A stretch of 64,000 bases of DNA, from contig CM046343.1 of assembly GCA_025403435.1 (NCBI GenBank), positions 28,937,742 through 29,001,741 of the forward strand, read 5' to 3'. Position numbers and translations under genes: made by a program. Below are positions 12,601-25,222 of the stretch, piece after piece (positions within the stretch are counted from its first letter, which is position 1; each line of letters opens with the position of its first letter). Source of the DNA: Artocarpus heterophyllus (Eukaryota > Streptophyta > Magnoliopsida > Rosales > Moraceae). The notes below the pieces were generated by a model. It saw only the letters and a program-made list of their open reading frames with translations, made no database searches and had not been told where the DNA came from.

Positions 12601-15600
12601 TCTCTTGTAGAACATATTCTAATTAGAGGATTTCCAGTTGTGACCAGTCTTTTAAAGAAATGGTGGCTATGTGCCTGGTGAAAGATCAAACAAAGAGGCC
12701 AACGGCAGAGAAATTGTTGAAACATTCCTTTTTCAAACACGCAAAGCCTCCAGAGCTTTCTGTGAAGAAGCTGTTTGCTGACTTGCCACCTCTTTGGAAT
12801 CGTGTGAAGGCCATTCAGGTGGCTATCATACTTTGTAACATGATTTTCTGAATTTAACTTGCGCTTTTGTTTTTTAATTCATGATTTGTGAAAACCTTGC
12901 AGCTTAAAGACGCAGCACAACTAGCACTTAAGAAGATGCCTTCAGCAGAGCAAGAGGCATTATCACAGGTTATCTACTTTTCTCGACTGCAGAATATAAG
13001 GGCTAACACTTGAGTTATCACAAGTCACAAATTTTTTTTTTGCCTTATACCTGCTTTCGTCTAAGGTTTTCTAGAGGGTCTAAATGAGCCATAGGAAGGG
13101 GCTTCCTAAGATCTTGTTTTGTTTAAATACTTGTTCATCATTTGTAAATGGCCTCAATCAGTTGCAATGGCATTATGGAGTCGTTAACTCTGATTCAGCC
13201 TTCCATTTAAGAAACAGCATCCTGTTTTCTCTTGTATGATTTAAATTCTAAGAATGACTTGCTCACTCAAAGTTTGACATTCATATTAATATTTGTTGGG
13301 AGATAATTGTTGACTCAAAATTGAATTGCAATGATAAAGAACATGGAAGCATGTTACATCCACCCTTCAGAAATACATAAGCTTCGTAATTATTTTCTTA
13401 TATGTAGTGTCATTTTCTTCCCTTGTCAGAGTGAGTATCAGCGAGGAGTCAGTGCCTGGAACTTTGATATAGAAGATCTAAAAGCTCAAGCATCCTTGGT
13501 ACGCCTACTTTTCATTTTGCAAGTTGTCAACAAATTTGTAGTATTTCAAGTGGTTAATGTCGAGGAAATCCTTTCATTCTTGTGCTAGGTACGTGATGAT
13601 GATGATTTGCAAGAGACGAGGGAAGAAGATGAAAAATTAAAATCAATATTTATTGATAAGGTTGTCATTTTTTTTTTTTTGCACAGGAGATCATAACACA
13701 AATTTTCAAATGGCATACGAGTAAACTAATCTTCTTCTTTGTATTTGGAAAATTCTTGAACTTCTGACTTAATAATTTCTTCAATCAGGATGCACCTCAT
13801 TTCCAATCCATCCAAGGGAAATTGAATTCAGACAGCGAACTACCTTTTGAAGGACAATCAAGCAGTGATAAACTACCAGAGAGGGAATATTTGAACAAAA
13901 AGGGCAAGATTCCGGAATGTGATATAGAAGAATCTGGTTTCCAAGAGAAAATGAGCTTGAAGAAAAACGGATCAATCACTAAGGCAACAACATCAACGTT
14001 GGAAAAAGAGATAGTTACATCAAAGAATAGAACTCCTGTGAAAGTTCGCCAAACTTATAGTGGTCCGCTCATGCCTGGTGCCGTCCTTACTCATTCAGTG
14101 TCAGAGAGGGGACGCCTATCTGAAAGGTTCATTATGGTTCATTGCTTAATATGTCTTACACTATCAGTTATGTTACATCTGGTTTCGATTTTGTTAAGCA
14201 GCTTTTGTGAATCTGGCTTTTTTGTTGGCCAAAGATGCTGTTCATTAACAGGTTGCTAAACTTGTACTGGTCCATCCTGTACAAACCTAATTTAAACAAA
14301 CAAAATTTGTAAGAATAAAGGCAAACATGCCTGATAGTTCCAGCATAGTTTTTCAGCGTGATACTAGATTTTATCTAGACTGAAAGTGGCTAATTTGAAC
14401 TGCTGGTAAGCATCAGATTCGATGTGTTGTAGTTCTCACTAGATCTGGTAGACTTTCATACTATTATTCCCATTCTGTCTTGGAAGCATCTGTAGAATTT
14501 CTAAGATTTGATTCTCGGAAATTAGGGAATAAGTTTCTTGTGATTTGCTGAGTTGTATAGGATGCAAATCAGGGATTTGGATAGCTGGTTATTTGATTTC
14601 CTAGGTTTCAGATTTGTAGGAGATTTGTTAGCTGTATCTTAGCTGTATCCCTAGATTAGTGACTACTTTTTCTGATTTCAGTCCTATATATACTGTTGTA
14701 CATACGTTTGGATGAATAAGAAGAAAATATTCTTCAATCTCTCTCAAAATATTCTTCAATTCCTCTCAAATCTTCAGCATCAAATACGTATGACCTGGTT
14801 TCATGTTAAGCGTCTTTGCAAATTCAATGTTATAGTGATCTTACTGTTCTTGTACTGTTTGCTTACTGCATAGCTTAGTCCTTATTAAATTTTAACATAT
14901 CATTTTTTGCATACTATGGTCCTCGAATTGTCAAAGAATGGATATTGGACTACATAAAGTTTAGATAAAACCACCATCTAAAGGAGAAGATAAAGGACAA
15001 AATTTTGTTGTTTTCTGGAACAAGTAGAATTGCTCTTCAACTTATTTCACGTTTGACTGTGCACAGTTACATGTTAGTAATTTTACCTCTGGTAGTTTAT
15101 TGGTGAATTTTATATGCTATTTCTATTTCTTTTTAATTTCATATTCGGAATACTTGGGAATCTTAAATACTATTTCTTTCTCTTTTTAATTTCAGACATC
15201 TCATCTCTTGTCCCTATGAATCTTAATATCTGTAGATGGTACATATTATTCCTTGCACCTATATGTTCACAAAGTTATACTTGTGTTTATGTTAAGTCAG
15301 ATGCCTCTTCTTCCTTGTATTGGTTATGCCCGTCTCTTTCATGGATAACAGCTGATATTTCTTTAATTACTAGGAGCCAGAATGATAAACCTTCAATTGA
15401 GAAAGTTAATTGCGAAGTACGAAGAACACCAAGCTTTAGCGGCCCACTGATGCTTCCAAATCGAGCTTCGGCTAACAGTTTGTCAGCTCCAATAAAGTCT
15501 TCTGGAGGTGAGCAACTTGTCTGATATCCTTTGAAGCTCATTTTGACTAATGCTACTCTGGTTAGTGCTATCATTTACTGGCTTATAAAGCCCATGACAC

Positions 15601-17839
15601 CGAGTCTTCTCCACTGATAGGATTTAGGGATTCCTTGGATGATAAATCAAAAGCCAATCTCGTGCAGATTAAAGGGCGATTTTCAGTAACATCCGAAAAT
15701 CTAGATCTTGTAAAGGTTAGTTTTTACTTCTTATGGTGTTATTTCTCTATTATTTCAGTTTCACTAACTTAAAATTTTTCCCTAGGATATTCCATTAAGT
15801 CCAGTTCCACGTCGTTCTTCACAGGTAGGTGGCTTGATGGTTTTAAATCTTTTGCATGCAATTGGGCTTAAATTCTGGTCCTGACCTTATCTAGATCTCT
15901 TGTAATTTTTTAGGGATCAATATCACCATTGAGAAAGTCTGCCAGCGTTGGTGATTGGATATTTGATACCAAGCAAGTGGTTTGTATGCTAACCTCTTGC
16001 TCACATCCTTGAATAAGATAATAGGATTTGACTGTTATATGTGGATTTAGTTTTTCTGACAGTAAATATGGTAGACAAGTAAAGTATACATCAAACATTA
16101 CTATTTATGGCGTTTTAAACTGCTTCCTTGTGTAATCCCTAAGCATTTTGATGGATGTGCTTGCATGAACGCTTAATGCTGGATAAAGAATTACTGATGT
16201 AATTCTATTTTGTTTTAAGTTATCACCTTATATAGATTCTATGTTTTCAGCCTGTCAGTCAGTCTTCCAAGGAGTTCAATAATGGCATAATACCTGCATC
16301 ACTTCTCATGCCTCATCTTCAGAATCTTTTCCAGCAGACGTCAATTCAACAGGTAAAACAATAAACTTTAGGTGCATCAAAATAATGTCTATGACCTGCT
16401 TGGTTCATAGGTTCAAATGGAAATTCAAATTTTAAAGAGAGAATATCGTAGCAAAAACCTGTGAACCAAACAGGAGCTTAGCCTGTTAAACGAAAAAATT
16501 CTAAAACTGCAGATTGCGCTTATTATTGATTTCATCTATGCCAGGAACTTATTATGAATTTGTTAAGTAGCTTGCAATCAACTGAGGTGTTAGAAGGTGA
16601 GTGGAAGATCTCTTCTTTTATGATAATTGATTTAGTTGTATTAGTAACTGTATTTAACAAGTAAGATTCTTCAATTTTGTATCAGCTGCTCAAAATGGGA
16701 AGTTGCCTCCACTGCCTCGCAGTCCAGAAAATAATGGAAGTGTAAGCCTGTTTTTTTTTATTCCGTGTCATGAGCAGAATCACCTTCTGTAAAGAGGTTT
16801 CTCAGACAAAAGTTTCATTGATTCAATGGGAATGAGCGACCGTTTTCAAGCTATACACACAAATTTCTACACCAAAAGTTTCTAAAACTTTTTGGTCTAT
16901 TGTGCACAAATTTAAAGCACTTGCGCCAAAAAAAATGTTTTAATTGTACGCCTTTCAGTTAAAAATTCTTTAATTGAACGCTGCCTTTGGAGTTTATACG
17001 GCATTTGATTGCCCAAATTTTGTCTATTTTTCATGGAATACGTGATACATAAAATGTTCTTTTGTAAACAGCCCCCCCCTCCCCCCCCCCCCCCCTTGCC
17101 CTCTTTTTTTTTAACCTTGTTTTCTTGCCTGTTGGTTACCCAATGTTGACCCAAATGATATTTGGTGTAACTGTAGCTGTATGCCATTGCGGTACGCATA
17201 ATATTCTCTACTTTGACGAGTCTCAATTTCATTCATGATGATATAATCTAATGTTTTTGGAACTCATCTTTATGGAAATACTCATTTATGTGTACTCACT
17301 TCTGCACCCGAGTGGATTGATGTGTGGAAAATGTCAAAATTATATACTTTCCCTTATCGTCTACTTTATTCAACAGGCTGAAATGGGAGTTTCTGAGAGG
17401 GAACGTTTACTGCTCATGAAACTCTCTGAGCTTCAAGCTAGGTTCGTAATAATCGCCTCTGTTCAAATAGTACAATGCTACTTTGTGCATATGGAAATCA
17501 ATTCTTATTGTCTTGTCTAATTTGCAGGATGAACTGCTTGACAGATGAACTCACTGCTGAAAAGTTAAAATACATTCAAGTGAGTTTGCTCAAGAAAGCT
17601 CTCATTACGATTTGCTAGTTCTTTTAAACATGTTGGTCAATAATATCATACGCAAGCCTAGAATGTTATTCAACCTGACCTAGAGAGGGAAAAGGGAAAC
17701 AATGTTTCTAGACACATGATTATTACATCAACTTTTTATTGATAAATTGCTTCCTTCCAAACAGTTGAAACAGCAGCTAATCGCCGTTTCGAGCCAGGAA
17801 GAAAACGGGGACAGAGGAGAAGGGGTGTCTGAAAGCTGA
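9664..17839 (+). CDS. STE20/GCK-type Ser/Thr kinase, BLUS1-like
   Basis: The 21 exons give 734 residues: 9664-9840, 11129-11383, 11470-11594, 11759-11803, 12154-12235, 12360-12428, 12648-12818, 12903-12968, 13430-13498, 13589-13660, 13789-14126, 15374-15507, 15621-15715, 15786-15824, 15914-15979, 16251-16352, 16545-16596, 16686-16741, 17377-17441, 17528-17579, 17765-17839. All junctions are GT-AG and in frame. The kinase domain is complete: glycine loop GYGASATVY (26-34), Lys48 in VAIK, HRDVK with Asp142, DFG 160-162 and APE 188-190. It resembles OSR1/Fray-like kinases. BLUS1 relays blue-light signals from phototropins in guard cells, but the long tail suggests a paralogue of the AT4G10730/AT4G24100 type whose role I cannot assign. 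The tail has two related SGPLM motifs and a C-terminal coiled-coil-like stretch ([14 protein letters not shown]). Confidence 0.92.
14491..14776 (+). mobile_element. Solo LTR in kinase intron 11
   Basis: A 286 bp segment starts TGTAGAATTTC and ends AAATCTTCA. It is flanked by perfect 5 bp direct repeats GCATC (14486-14490 and 14777-14781). TG...CA ends plus a 5 bp duplication are the signature of an LTR-retrotransposon LTR. CCTATATATACTG near 14682 is a plausible TATA region, and GAATAAG downstream a possible poly(A) signal. No internal retroelement sequence lies alongside, so this is a solo LTR left by LTR-LTR recombination. It accounts for part of the 1247 bp intron. Its size suggests a Copia-like or TRIM-like source. 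Confidence 0.8.
16395..16474. mobile_element. Tiny inverted-repeat element in kinase intron 16
   Basis: The ends CCTGCTTGGTTCATAGGTT and AACCTGTGAACCAAACAGG are inverted repeats matching at 17 of 19 positions around about 40 bp of AT-rich sequence. The total is 80 bp, the size of the smallest MITEs. No clear target-site duplication was identified. Confidence 0.55.
17070..17096. repeat. Poly(C) tract in kinase intron 18
   Basis: An almost pure C run broken by a single T lies in the intron upstream of exon 19. Such runs are unusual in this AT-rich DNA. Its length may be unreliable, since homopolymers are often miscalled. Confidence 0.8.
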
Positions 17840-19751
17840 AAAAACTTGATAGTGTATAAAGTTAAACCAAGCATGTACATCCAGGCAAGATCTGTAAATC
17901 AGGCAGAAAATATTTATGAGTTCATTATCTTTGCTCTATGGGGATCGTTTTCGGCTGTCTATAGAAGTAGACTAAAAAGGGGTGGCCATAATATTTTTTG
18001 GGTCTCTTCTACTACTTTGGCTCGTAAGTTCTCCAAGTAGATCTCAGCCACCGCTGGTGGGAAATAAGCAAAAATCACCGGCCGTCGTCCCCTGGCAGTG
18101 TTGTAACGACGAGGCTGAAGGTGAAAAAAGTTGCTCGTACCTTGTAGTATTAGCCATAAGAAGGGAAAGAGGGTGGCCATTATATTGGTTTACATTTCCT
18201 ATTAGTTTCATATTTATCAATGTCCAAACATAGTATCGATATCTATTATTTTTGTCAAATGGGATTTCTTGAGTTTGTATATGTTGGCGGTAGAACGTAA
18301 GGATACTATTAATTCTTTTCCAAAAACATTGTAAATTCTGCTTGTTCTCAACAATATTCGGATTTTGTATTTCTTCCCATCAATGACCTTTTTTATGCAG
18401 GAATGGTTTTCTGTTGGTTATGTTTATTTTAAGTTGTGTAGATCTTTTTTTACTGTCGCCAATTTTATGGGCATCCTCCTATTGACGTTCAAATTGTGCA
18501 TGGCAAATTATTTTTTGAGCTCAAATAGACCTCAAAACATAGCTTATTAATTTATGAGACAAAACTATAGAGACTTATACGAGCTTTAGTTGCATTTAAA
18601 TTTGATTAATTGGCATTTATCCCCTTAAATTTCTGATAATTAGGAACTCTATCTTTTGAATTATTTTGTTAAATAGTAAGGTCTTGACACTTTATTTTTT
18701 TTTAATTTTCTTATTAAGAATAAACAATTTTATATTATTTTTAGCGCTTACTGATACATCAGCCGATATTATAAAATTTGACTGACAGAATCAAGGTACT
18801 ACATCATCATCGATTCTCGTCGACCAAGCCGTCCAACGGTCTGGTGGGCCGGCGATCTGTTTAAGGGACGGGAGCGACAATTTCAAACCAACGCTTGTGT
18901 AGTCTTTTTCATTATTGTTTCCCATATAGGTTATTAAAAAAAAAAAAAAAAGGAAAAAAAATCATATTTTATATCTTAGGTTGCAGTACATCTATGCATT
19001 CACATTTTCATATTTTTGGTGAATTGTTACTTTTTTTTTTTTTTAAGTGAAATATTGATTTTGTTTATTAAAAGATCTAAATATCCTTTGCATTTTGAGT
19101 TTTTCACTTTTTAATTCTTTTTTTTTTTTCCTTTTAAGTCTTTGATATTCAAAAGTAACTTTTGACGTAGAAAGAAAATAATTAAAATAAATCCAAAATG
19201 TGATAGTCTAAAGTTAAAGCTTTGTTTGAGAAGCACTTGTTATATTGTAACGTTTTCATATGTTATAGTATAAAACTCTCACATGTTACACTGTTGTAGT
19301 ATAAAACTCTCACATGCTACAATGTTTGAGTTCTAACTTACTTTTTAAACTAAGCATAAAATTCTAAGTTTAACCTCTAACTTACTTTTTAAACTAAGTA
19401 TAAAAAGTGCTTTTTTTTTCCCCAAATCCTCAAAATAGAGGGTATTTAAAAAAATCACATCTAAATAAACGACGACAGCTTGAGGAAACGACAATAAATT
19501 TAAAACCAAGAATAACGTGAAAGATTTCCATTCAAATTTGCCACCACCTGCTTGCGAACCTTTTGATGTGACGTGAGTCAAAAGAGGTCGAAGGAGTTTC
19601 CCATAAAACGACTTGTCGTTTACAGGTCATCACTTCCAAGGACACGACAATGGCGAGTTTTGTGTGAGTGACACAGACACCATCCTTAGCTCACCGGCCA
19701 TCTTCACCACCTTCGAATATTAGAAGTCAACAAACAACTCCCAAACCACCC
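17840..19751. other. Spacer: kinase 3' region, diverged MITE, octamer motifs
   Basis: The first several hundred bases are probably the kinase 3' untranslated region. Around 18,795-18,890 there is a short GC-richer patch that I could not match to anything. About 19,208-19,330 carries two 'AGTATAAAACTCTCACATG' units typical of the MITE-related repeats here. Between 19,466 and 19,622 the octamer AAACGACA and its reverse complement TGTCGTTT recur (GGAAACGACAATAAA, CTTGTCGTTTAC). Confidence 0.5.
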
Positions 19752-21299
19752 ATGATTCCCTTATCTCTCAATCCGATCTACTTCTCTTCTTCTCTCAAAC
19801 CTCCCATCTTCAGACCAAACCTCTCGAATTTCAAATCCTCGCCCGATCGGAACCTCGGACTGTACCAGGTAAGTCAAGTAACCTCGGACTTTGTTCCAAC
19901 TCCAAGTTATTTGCAGAAGAAAGCCGGAGTCTGCGTTTGCCGAGTGGAGCTCTCCCACGATGCGCCATTCGCGGCCGCCATCGGCGCTTGTATGCTCTCC
20001 TCGCTGGTTCTTCCGGTGGCCGGAGCTCCCGATGAGGATGGTGAGGATTCGGCTATTGATTCCACAGACGCTAGGTTTGGGGTTATGGGAATCATCAGCT
20101 TCATTCCTTACTTCAATTGGCTGGTAATGAATAAATATCCAATCTTTTACTTCAAAAAAAGAAAAAAAAAAAAAAGAAAGAGCCGCAATTGTTTGTTAAT
20201 ATGTGTAATTTATGTTGGTCTATGAATGATTTGAATCAGAGCTGGGTTTTTGCGTGGCTTGATACTGGGAAGAGGCACTATTTAGTGTATTCTGTAGTTT
20301 ACTTGGTTCCTTACATAAGGTATTAAAACTATTTCCATTGATCTTCTTGTTAGCAACGATATGTGTAAGATGATTTTTGTCAAAAGCATTATGATTTTTG
20401 TTATCACAACTCAGTTCTTGGTATGTTTTGCTTTCAATCCTTGGATTATGGACAATATAAACAACATTCCCTTGTTTTCTTTTGAGCATTTTACGATTTG
20501 AAATGGCTTATACTTGTCCATTTGGTTCATTGTTTTGGATTTTGATGGAATTATAATGCAAACATAGATGATTGTAACTAGTATATAAGTGATTATCCCT
20601 TGATGAATCAGGTCAAATCTCTCATTGTCGCCAGAGGAGAGCTGGCTACCTATTGCTAGCATTGTTTTGTGTATTCTTCATGTTCAGGTACAAGTTCTTT
20701 TCTTCCTGGTTCAGAATGTGGAGTTTACTTGATGTATTAGTTTTTGCCTTAGATTTCCATTCACAACTTTCTTTTAAATACCAAGCGCAATTTTATTTAC
20801 AAATTACCATAGAGTATATGAAATGTATCAAATGTGATAGAATGTAATTCGGAGCTGCATAAAAAGTTTGTATGATCTAAGATCTTGGGCTCGACATTGC
20901 AAGAAAGCTTCAGGCTTTACTTTAGAAGAAAGTTGGTCTTAATCTTTTCAACTCCGTATCTTTTCTATCTACAGCTGGAAACAAGTTTAAAAAATGGAGA
21001 TATTCAGGGCTTTCCATTGTTAAGTGAGGCTTCAAAGCGTGTCTCATCCGCGTCTAGAAGGAAGAATTCATTGAAGGTATGATTTCTTGCGGTTCATGGA
21101 TACAGTTATTTCTGAGGAAGGCTTTTTACTGATTTGATTTTGATATCGAAAGGGGAGGAAAAACGAGCAAACGAATCTGCCATCTGCTGATGAGCAATCC
21201 AGGAACAAGATTCGAGGGTGGGGGGTTCCCAGAGAGCCCTTACATGATAAGGAAAACTCAAATGACGATTGGGATGAAGATGAGAGAAGGAAACACTAG
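19752..21299 (+). CDS. Conserved plastid-type membrane protein, unknown function
   Basis: Exons 19752-20123, 20240-20319, 20612-20687, 20975-21076 and 21153-21299 give 258 residues. The N-terminus is rich in Ser, Pro and Arg with few acidic residues, as in a chloroplast transit peptide. A hydrophobic stretch (AAAIGACMLSSLVLPVAG) is followed by a conserved-looking block ISFIPYFNWLSWVFAWLDTG, VYLVPYIRSNLSLSPEESW and IASIVLCILHVQ, suggesting several membrane segments. The tail is hydrophilic and ends DDWDEDERRKH. I recognise this as a plant-conserved chloroplast protein without known function and give no symbol. ATG 19752 is preferred over the in-frame start at 19668 because it begins the transit-like region. 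A 48-base in-frame segment (19869-19916) is bounded by strong splice signals. Confidence 0.82.
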
Positions 21300-21923
21300 A
21301 AAGTCTGGATTGCATGGAAGAAATAATGAAACTCCAAACATGTAACACTATTTGATTGAATGAAATATGTCGTTTACCGCTTCTATTAGTTCTCATAATC
21401 AACAAGAACATGGTTGCAAAGCTAGTGTACCTCATCAGATTGCGAATGACAATTTCTACACAACAAATGTATCAACATAAATAGAAAAAGAGATGAATTT
21501 GGTTTTGGAATTTTCATTGCAGCATATCACTTTAACAGAGTTTTGTTACCAATACCAACCTCGGATCCTGCATTCGAAAGACCCCAAATGGTGACACCTG
21601 TCTCTTTACAGGATTTGTCTTTTTCCCTCTTTGAAGTGAGTCTCTTTACACGAAATGTTGGCATTAAGCACGTTACATAGACACGTTGATATGCCGGCCT
21701 ATGACTCTCATCAACTTCCAATTTTTGTTTATTTTTTGTGTCGTTTGTGGGGGAAGCATTAGCCCCCTACCAAAGGAAAAATGAATTATTAGAAGTTACT
21801 AAACTAACACCATCTGAGAATACAAAAATTGAATATAAATGCATACCAAGTACCAACCAGTTTGGTCAGCAAATAATCCGCAATTACGAAGAACAATTGT
21901 ATGATCTTTTCAACATTAGCACA
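21300..21923. other. Spacer between convergent genes
   Basis: The 3' ends of the two plastid-type genes face each other across about 620 bp. This should contain both 3' untranslated regions. No further gene or clear repeat is seen. Confidence 0.6.
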
Positions 21924-23732
21924 TCATCTATCTTTGGTTCTCGCAGTTGATATTTTGATAGGGAAAGGACTCAAAAGCCCAATCTTAAAACAGTAGTCCA
22001 GAGCAACAGCAGCAGAGACAAAAACAAAAAGATCCTGAGACACATGAATTGCACCATCAAAAGCATGAGACAAGATACTCTCTACATTTAGTTCCAGAGG
22101 TTGTCCACCACTCAGTGTAGCAAGACCTGCATTGCCATGTAAAATCCCATAAGAAAAAAAAATCGAAAAAAAAAAAATCCGACAACTAGAAACAGTTGAA
22201 CTATGGGCATTAAGGTCTTGATTAGTACCTTTGACAACACCAAAAGCTGCGCATGCCCCTGTTTTGAGATTAACATCATCCAAGTCTCTTCTTATTGTGT
22301 ACCTAAAGGTGACCCCAAATAATGCACAGCTAGCAAAGGTGATTGCTAGAGGGAGTATTAGCTGTGAAGTGGTGGACACCTGAGTTAAGGAGATTGGCAA
22401 TCCTGCAATAGCGCCAACAAGAGCAGAAATAGAAGCTGCTTTTATAGACTCCAATCGTTCTTTGACCTTATTGATTTCTTCATTTTCTTCTCCTGCATAA
22501 ATGCCTTCTTCGCTTTGAGAGAGCGAGCGTTCGGCGTCTTCAACCATTGCTCTTGCCTCTGATATCTCCTTCTGACATTCTTCAATCTAAGATTAAGCAC
22601 CACCAGTTATTGTTTGGCAAAAGCAAACATGAATCGTCCCAAGAACACAACAAAGAAACAAAAGAACATGTGGTTGTTGATGTCGTTGTAATTGAGAAAT
22701 ACACATTTAAACAAATAGAACCTTCAAAATCCTCACAACCTGACCAGTCCAAATAGTAGTAGCCAGTTTGATATGATATCTAAAGAAAGCATAACATATA
22801 TCACACATTCCAAATATGATATGAAACAGGAAAATTCTTTAATAGGGTGTGAAACTGAAAAATAATACCTTATTGATAGGACATAGTTTTTAACCGTCAA
22901 ATTTTTATCAAATTTTATTAAGCTTTCATACCTTTATTTAATATGATATGACCACAATCTGACTATTGGAAACTGTACTCTAACACATATGTATTTTTAA
23001 TATTCTAACACAGAATTTTCCTATTAATTTCCCCAACAATAGTACAACAAAATATAGAATCAAAACAATGCGTGGTTCATTCCAGTTCAGCAATACTCTG
23101 TATAGACAAAAAGCTCTTTCAAAATTTACCAGACAAGGGAAGCAATCTCAATTCATGAGGACTAAAACGCAATCTTTCCAATGAGCTAAAAACCACAAAC
23201 ATGTAACTGCTAATTTCCAAAGTTTTAGAAACTAATAAAACCATCTCATCTTCATTAGTTATCATTGAAAGTCCAATTAACAAAACCCAGAAACCAAATA
23301 AACTGTAGTAAACCATTTTGATACCTCAGAAGCTCTTTTCTCAAGCTGGTTGACATATTCCCTCATTTGTTTCTCCTCAAGTTCCTGTCTTTCAATCTCA
23401 GCGAGCTCTCTCTTGGCCTTCTCAACCCTCAGCGCCGCCTTCTCCAGCCCATCAAGCAAAGCCCTGTTCTCTTCTCTGTTCAGAAGCTCCTGGACCTGCT
23501 CGCCCACGACGTCGTTTAGAGTGTCCTTGAGATTGAAGCTTTGCTCTGGGCCGCCATTGTTGTTGCTACCGCACTTCACTGTGAGAGAAGAAGAAGATGC
23601 TCTGCGGAGGGATTTGGGGACGCATTTTGGTGAGATAGTGAAGAGGTTGTTTTGGGAGAAAGTGTTGTTGGGGTGGTTTGGAGAGGGAAGGAAAGAGGGT
23701 TTGAATTTGATTGTTGCGGTGTTGATTGGCAT
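21924..23732 (-). CDS. Plastid-type coiled-coil membrane protein, unknown function
   Basis: On the minus strand, exons 23732-23325, 22586-22229 and 22126-21924 give 322 residues. Residues 1 to about 50 are Ser/Pro/Lys-rich, as in a chloroplast transit peptide. A long charged helix follows (VQELLNREENRALLDGLEKA through LEEKQMREYVNQLEKRASE), strongly predicted to be a coiled coil. The C-terminal half is hydrophobic: ISALVGAIAGLPISL, LILPLAITFASCALFGVTF and DLFVFVSAAVALDYCFKIGL look like membrane segments. The segment FRYTIRRDLDDVNLKTGACA lies between them and the end is FPIKISTARTKDR. I recognise a plant and algal conserved family but not its function. The start at 23732 is the first ATG in this frame. 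The gene converges on its plastid-type neighbour. Confidence 0.83.
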
Positions 23733-25222
23733 GGCGTTCTAACTCCAATGGAGCTCTGCCTTGGACTTGGAGGATTTTCTTATCCTCTTGTCTCTATTTC
23801 TACTCGGATATTTTTTATATACTTTTTCGAGGATAATAAACAAACGTAACGGGCACCATATAATTAAACGTAACAGTCATTGGGCGATTTATTTTGAAAA
23901 GATTAAAATATTTCACACACCATATTATATTATATTATATATTATATATTATATATTATATTATATTATATTATATATAAAAAAATATAATATAATGCAA
24001 TATATGTATTAAATAAGCCCATGTATTTTTCTTTTTTACTTGAATGATGAATTCGAATTCAGCACTTATGCAAAATGAGGCACCAGATTACAAATAGGTT
24101 ATGCTTGCTACCCATAAACATGAAGTTTAACTTGCAACTGCAATAATTATCATTTTTCCTACTAATAGAAACTGCTTATTTAATCATTAGATTAATTTTT
24201 AATAGTCTAATTTAAAAACGCTCGCCTTAAAATTTACAAAGGAATAACTGTCATTCACATTAAACAATTAAACTAACAATTAAAAAAAAATAGTCTCTAT
24301 CGTATAAATTCTTCATTTCTACAAACATGTAAATGCTTATGTTAAAATTTTACGACACGCGACACGGAAGCTACTTTCATTCAAATTGAAAAATTAACCA
24401 AACAATTAAAAAAATAATACCTTTACCTAGAAACTTTCTATTTCTACAAACAATTTACTTTTTTTTTGTTCAAAAAGTTTTCATTATTATTTTTTCTTAA
24501 ATAAAGGAGAGAAGAGGGGAAATATTATTAGAGAAATCATTACTATTTTTTAATATTTTGTCCATATATATATATATACACATATATAAGAGTCAAACTC
24601 TCGTTCGAAACTCTCCTGTATTTGTAACTGTGAACTCTTTCACACTTTCTTTTTGACCTTTTTATTTTCTTATTTCCTTTTTATTTCTTTATTTATCTAT
24701 TTATGCTTGAGACTCCTCTGCAATCAAATTATTACAAATTTACAATGTGTATTATTTTTTCCCTCGTTACACCCTTCTTCATTAAACAACTTTTTTCCTT
24801 CTCATCTTTTCATTTTAGCAAAACTATGGGGATGCTTGACAGTAGTAAGAACCACTCAGTTTCTACCACAATCTTAGTTACGAACAACTCAGTTATGAAC
24901 AGTGTAAAACTCTTACATGCTACAGTAATAATAAAAAAAATATACTACAGTATAAAACTCTCACATGCTACAATAAAAATAGTTCTCACCACTAATTTCT
25001 ACCACATCTCCAAACACCCTATAATATTAATAACGTTACCTCTAAATAAACTAAAAAAGGTAATAAAATAATAATCAAATGATAATGCGAACCCAAACTT
25101 ACAAATCAACTCCCAGACCAACAAAGCAAAGGCACCCACACAAGGCAAAGGAATGCTCGCACAGCTAAGCAGCAGCGGATGGTTTAACCAGAGAAGTCTG
25201 CGTCCATTCACCTTCCCCCTCC
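23733..25222. other. AT-rich spacer with (TATAT)n tract
   Basis: The region contains the divergent upstream sequences of the flanking genes, a TATAT/ATATA simple repeat at about 23,922-23,998, a short TA run near 24,567 and a MITE at 24,828-25,020 (listed separately). No coding region is supported. Confidence 0.6.
24828..25020. mobile_element. MITE family copy (TGTAGCATGTGAGAG type)
   Basis: The ends are GGGATGCTTGACAGTAGTA and (reverse strand) AGGGTGTTTGGAGATG. Inside are two reverse-oriented copies of the family core (ACTCTTACATGCTACAGTA and ACTCTCACATGCTACAATA) and a CAGTTATGAACAGTGTAAAA junction. It carries no ORF and matches the other copies in this window in order and spacing. Confidence 0.7.
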
